NCBI GenBank assembly: GCA_023429275.1
Contig: JAEYWB010000797.1
Span: 1 to 6,800, forward strand
DNA: 6,800 bases
Reading direction: 5' to 3'
From: Planctomycetota bacterium
GTDB taxonomy: Bacteria > Planctomycetota > Planctomycetia > Planctomycetales > Planctomycetaceae
Part shown: one piece after another, positions 5,478-6,800 of the stretch
Layout of the letters: each line of letters starts with the position of its first letter
Position numbering within the stretch: the first letter of the stretch is position 1
Made by a program: the position numbers and the translations under genes
The notes under the pieces: generated by a model
Told to the model about the DNA's origin: nothing
Database searches by the model: none
What the model saw: only the letters and a program-made list of their open reading frames with translations

Positions 5478-6767
5478 TCACAAGCTCGCCAGGACTTCAT
5501 CCGCCGCCCGGTATCCGCTTCGAATCGCGCCCGCGACGGTTGCGGGGAACTGGTCGTCGGTTGCCTCCCCGGCGAAGAAGAGGGTGTCGTCAACCGGCCT
5601 GGAGAGCTGCCGCATGGCGTTTGCTCCACCGACACGGGCGTAGCTGTAGGCGCCGAGAGCGTTCGGATCCCGTTGCCAGTTGAAGACAACGGCCTCTATG
5701 ACCTGGTCTCGCACGGCTCCTTCGGGCTGGCCGAGTGCCGTCGCGAGCTCCGCCATGGCGATCGCGGCAATCGCTTCGTCATCGAGCCGTGACAGCTCTT
5801 CGGCCCGTGGTCCGCCGGACCAGGCGGTCAACTTTGGCTCCGAGCCGAAGGGCCACCAGGTCATGAACCGTCCGCCCCGAAGATGCAGGAAGCCTCCCTC
5901 CCGCAGGCCGACTTTCCGCCAGAACGGTTCCTGGAATCGCAGCACCGCTTTGACGATCGCCCCCATCGCAAGCTGGTGTGCGGCGGCTCGTTTGTCCGGA
6001 AGATCCGGAGCGAACGTCACGCGGGCCAATTCGTCCCCTTCCGCCTGCAGGACGCCAAGCGGGAGAGTGACGATCGCTCGCTCGGCGGAGTGCCGGGAGG
6101 CCGGCCCCCTTGCGGTCTCGAAGACGACCTCTCCACGCTGCCAGCGGACGAGGCGGACGGGAGTGCCGAGGTGAATGGGAACGTCCGCCGCGCGGGACCG
6201 GAGTGTGTCGATGATCCGGTCGTAGCCACCGGTCAGGCGGCGGATCTCGTCTTCTGCGGCACCGAGTTCAAGCTCCGACTTTCGCAGCCAGAGAGAGCTG
6301 AGCAGGCGGCGGTCTGCAGCATTGAAGCCTTCAACATAGTCGATCGCCATCTGCCGCTGTTCGGGCGTCAGGTCCGGACAGCGCTCGTCGAGAAGCCGCT
6401 CGAACGGAAGATCCTCCTTGACCCGCGAAAGCTGATCGAGCACCTCGTCCCACCCCTCGAGGTCCGCTTCCACGAGCTTGCCGTCCCGCAGAAGCCAATG
6501 GCGCGACGGGCCCGTTTCTACGGTGACACCCGCCGCGTGGACCAGCTCGTCGAGTTCCGGCGACTCTCCGTGAAGGAACTCCGGGCCCCCTTCGACCAGT
6601 GAGCCTCCTCCGGAGCGGTCCGTACGAATCCGTCCGCCGATCCGGTCGCGGGCCTCGAGGATCGTGACCGGGACACCGGCCGCTCGAAGCCGGGCGGCGG
6701 CGGAGAGTCCGGCAGCGCCGGCTCCTAGGATCAGAACGGTGCGGGTGCGGACTGTGTCAGAGGTCAT
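5478..6767 (-). CDS. FAD-dependent amine oxidase, monoamine oxidase family (429 aa)
   Basis: A complete flavoprotein of typical length for bacterial members. Seen: the Rossmann motif GAGAAG (15-20) after strand VLIL, Glu38 for the adenosine ribose, ARDRIGGR (39-46), EGGPEFLHG (59-67), LTGGYDRIIDTL (178-189), TLPLGVL (234-240), Lys273 in KAVLRFQEPFW (the position of the flavin-N5 lysine in MAO/polyamine oxidases), GAYSY (372-376) and the C-terminal FAD motif FAGEATDDQFPATVAGAIRS (398-417). Family knowledge: oxidative deamination of an amine to an aldehyde or imine with H2O2 release. The substrate is not evident; polyamines or primary amines are plausible. There is no signal peptide, so it should be cytoplasmic. 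ATG 6767 is the only start that leaves a normal N-terminus; the 33 visible upstream bases show no clear ribosome site. No electron-transfer partner or catabolic neighbour is in view. Confidence 0.93.
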   Translation of the reverse strand: MTSDTVRTRTVLILGAGAAGLSAAARLRAAGVPVTILEARDRIGGRIRTDRSGGGSLVEGGPEFLHGESPELDELVHAAGVTVETGPSRHWLLRDGKLVEADLEGWDEVLDQLSRVKEDLPFERLLDERCPDLTPEQRQMAIDYVEGFNAADRRLLSSLWLRKSELELGAAEDEIRRLTGGYDRIIDTLRSRAADVPIHLGTPVRLVRWQRGEVVFETARGPASRHSAERAIVTLPLGVLQAEGDELARVTFAPDLPDKRAAAHQLAMGAIVKAVLRFQEPFWRKVGLREGGFLHLRGGRFMTWWPFGSEPKLTAWSGGPRAEELSRLDDEAIAAIAMAELATALGQPEGAVRDQVIEAVVFNWQRDPNALGAYSYARVGGANAMRQLSRPVDDTLFFAGEATDDQFPATVAGAIRSGYRAADEVLASL

Positions 6768-6800
6768 GGTGTGTGTTTGAAGAGGGGCGCGTCGCTGGGC

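Noticed and set aside
5883..6602. 239-codon plus-strand frame within the amine oxidase
   Set aside because: It is antisense to well-conserved FAD enzyme sequence and shows no domain of its own.
5478..6767. Amine oxidase as phytoene desaturase or protoporphyrinogen oxidase
   Set aside because: Those relatives share the FAD motif, but Lys273 in KAVLRFQEPFW, length 429 and the FAGEAT C-terminal motif fit the monoamine/polyamine oxidase branch better.

Overview
The window is G+C-rich (roughly two thirds by eye) bacterial chromosomal DNA. I think it comes from a planctomycete (Planctomycetota). That rests on three things: a very large secreted protein of a type I associate with that phylum, a 98-residue coiled-coil protein resembling small planctomycete proteins of unknown role, and few Shine-Dalgarno sequences. 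None of these is decisive. I see no rRNA, tRNA, transposase, integrase, CRISPR array or phage gene.

Layout from left to right. (1) Minus strand, 1536 down to the window edge: a class I O-methyltransferase related to hydroxyneurosporene/caffeate-type enzymes. It is open at its 3' end and carries an unusual N-terminal domain of about 155 residues. (2) 1537-1699: a short intergenic stretch with three tandem heptads and a 17-nt imperfect inverted repeat. (3) Minus strand 1996-1700: the 98-residue coiled-coil protein. (4) 1997-2407: a 411-bp divergent intergenic region without a credible gene but with two adjacent inverted repeats. (5) Plus strand 2408-5281: a 957-residue exported protein in which a glycosidase-like barrel is flanked by two beta-sandwich (sugar-binding-like) regions. 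(6) 5282-5477: a convergent intergenic region with a terminator-like hairpin and three more small hairpins. (7) Minus strand 6767-5478: a complete FAD-dependent amine oxidase of the monoamine oxidase family.

The four genes do not form an obvious pathway. The coiled-coil gene and the methyltransferase gene lie on the same strand, 163 bp apart with a repeat between them, so co-transcription is possible but not shown. The secreted protein is divergent from the coiled-coil gene and convergent with the amine oxidase, so it is probably its own transcription unit. I found no convincing multi-gene novel system. The points most worth following up are the extra domain on the methyltransferase, the architecture of the 957-residue secreted protein, and the intergenic repeats.
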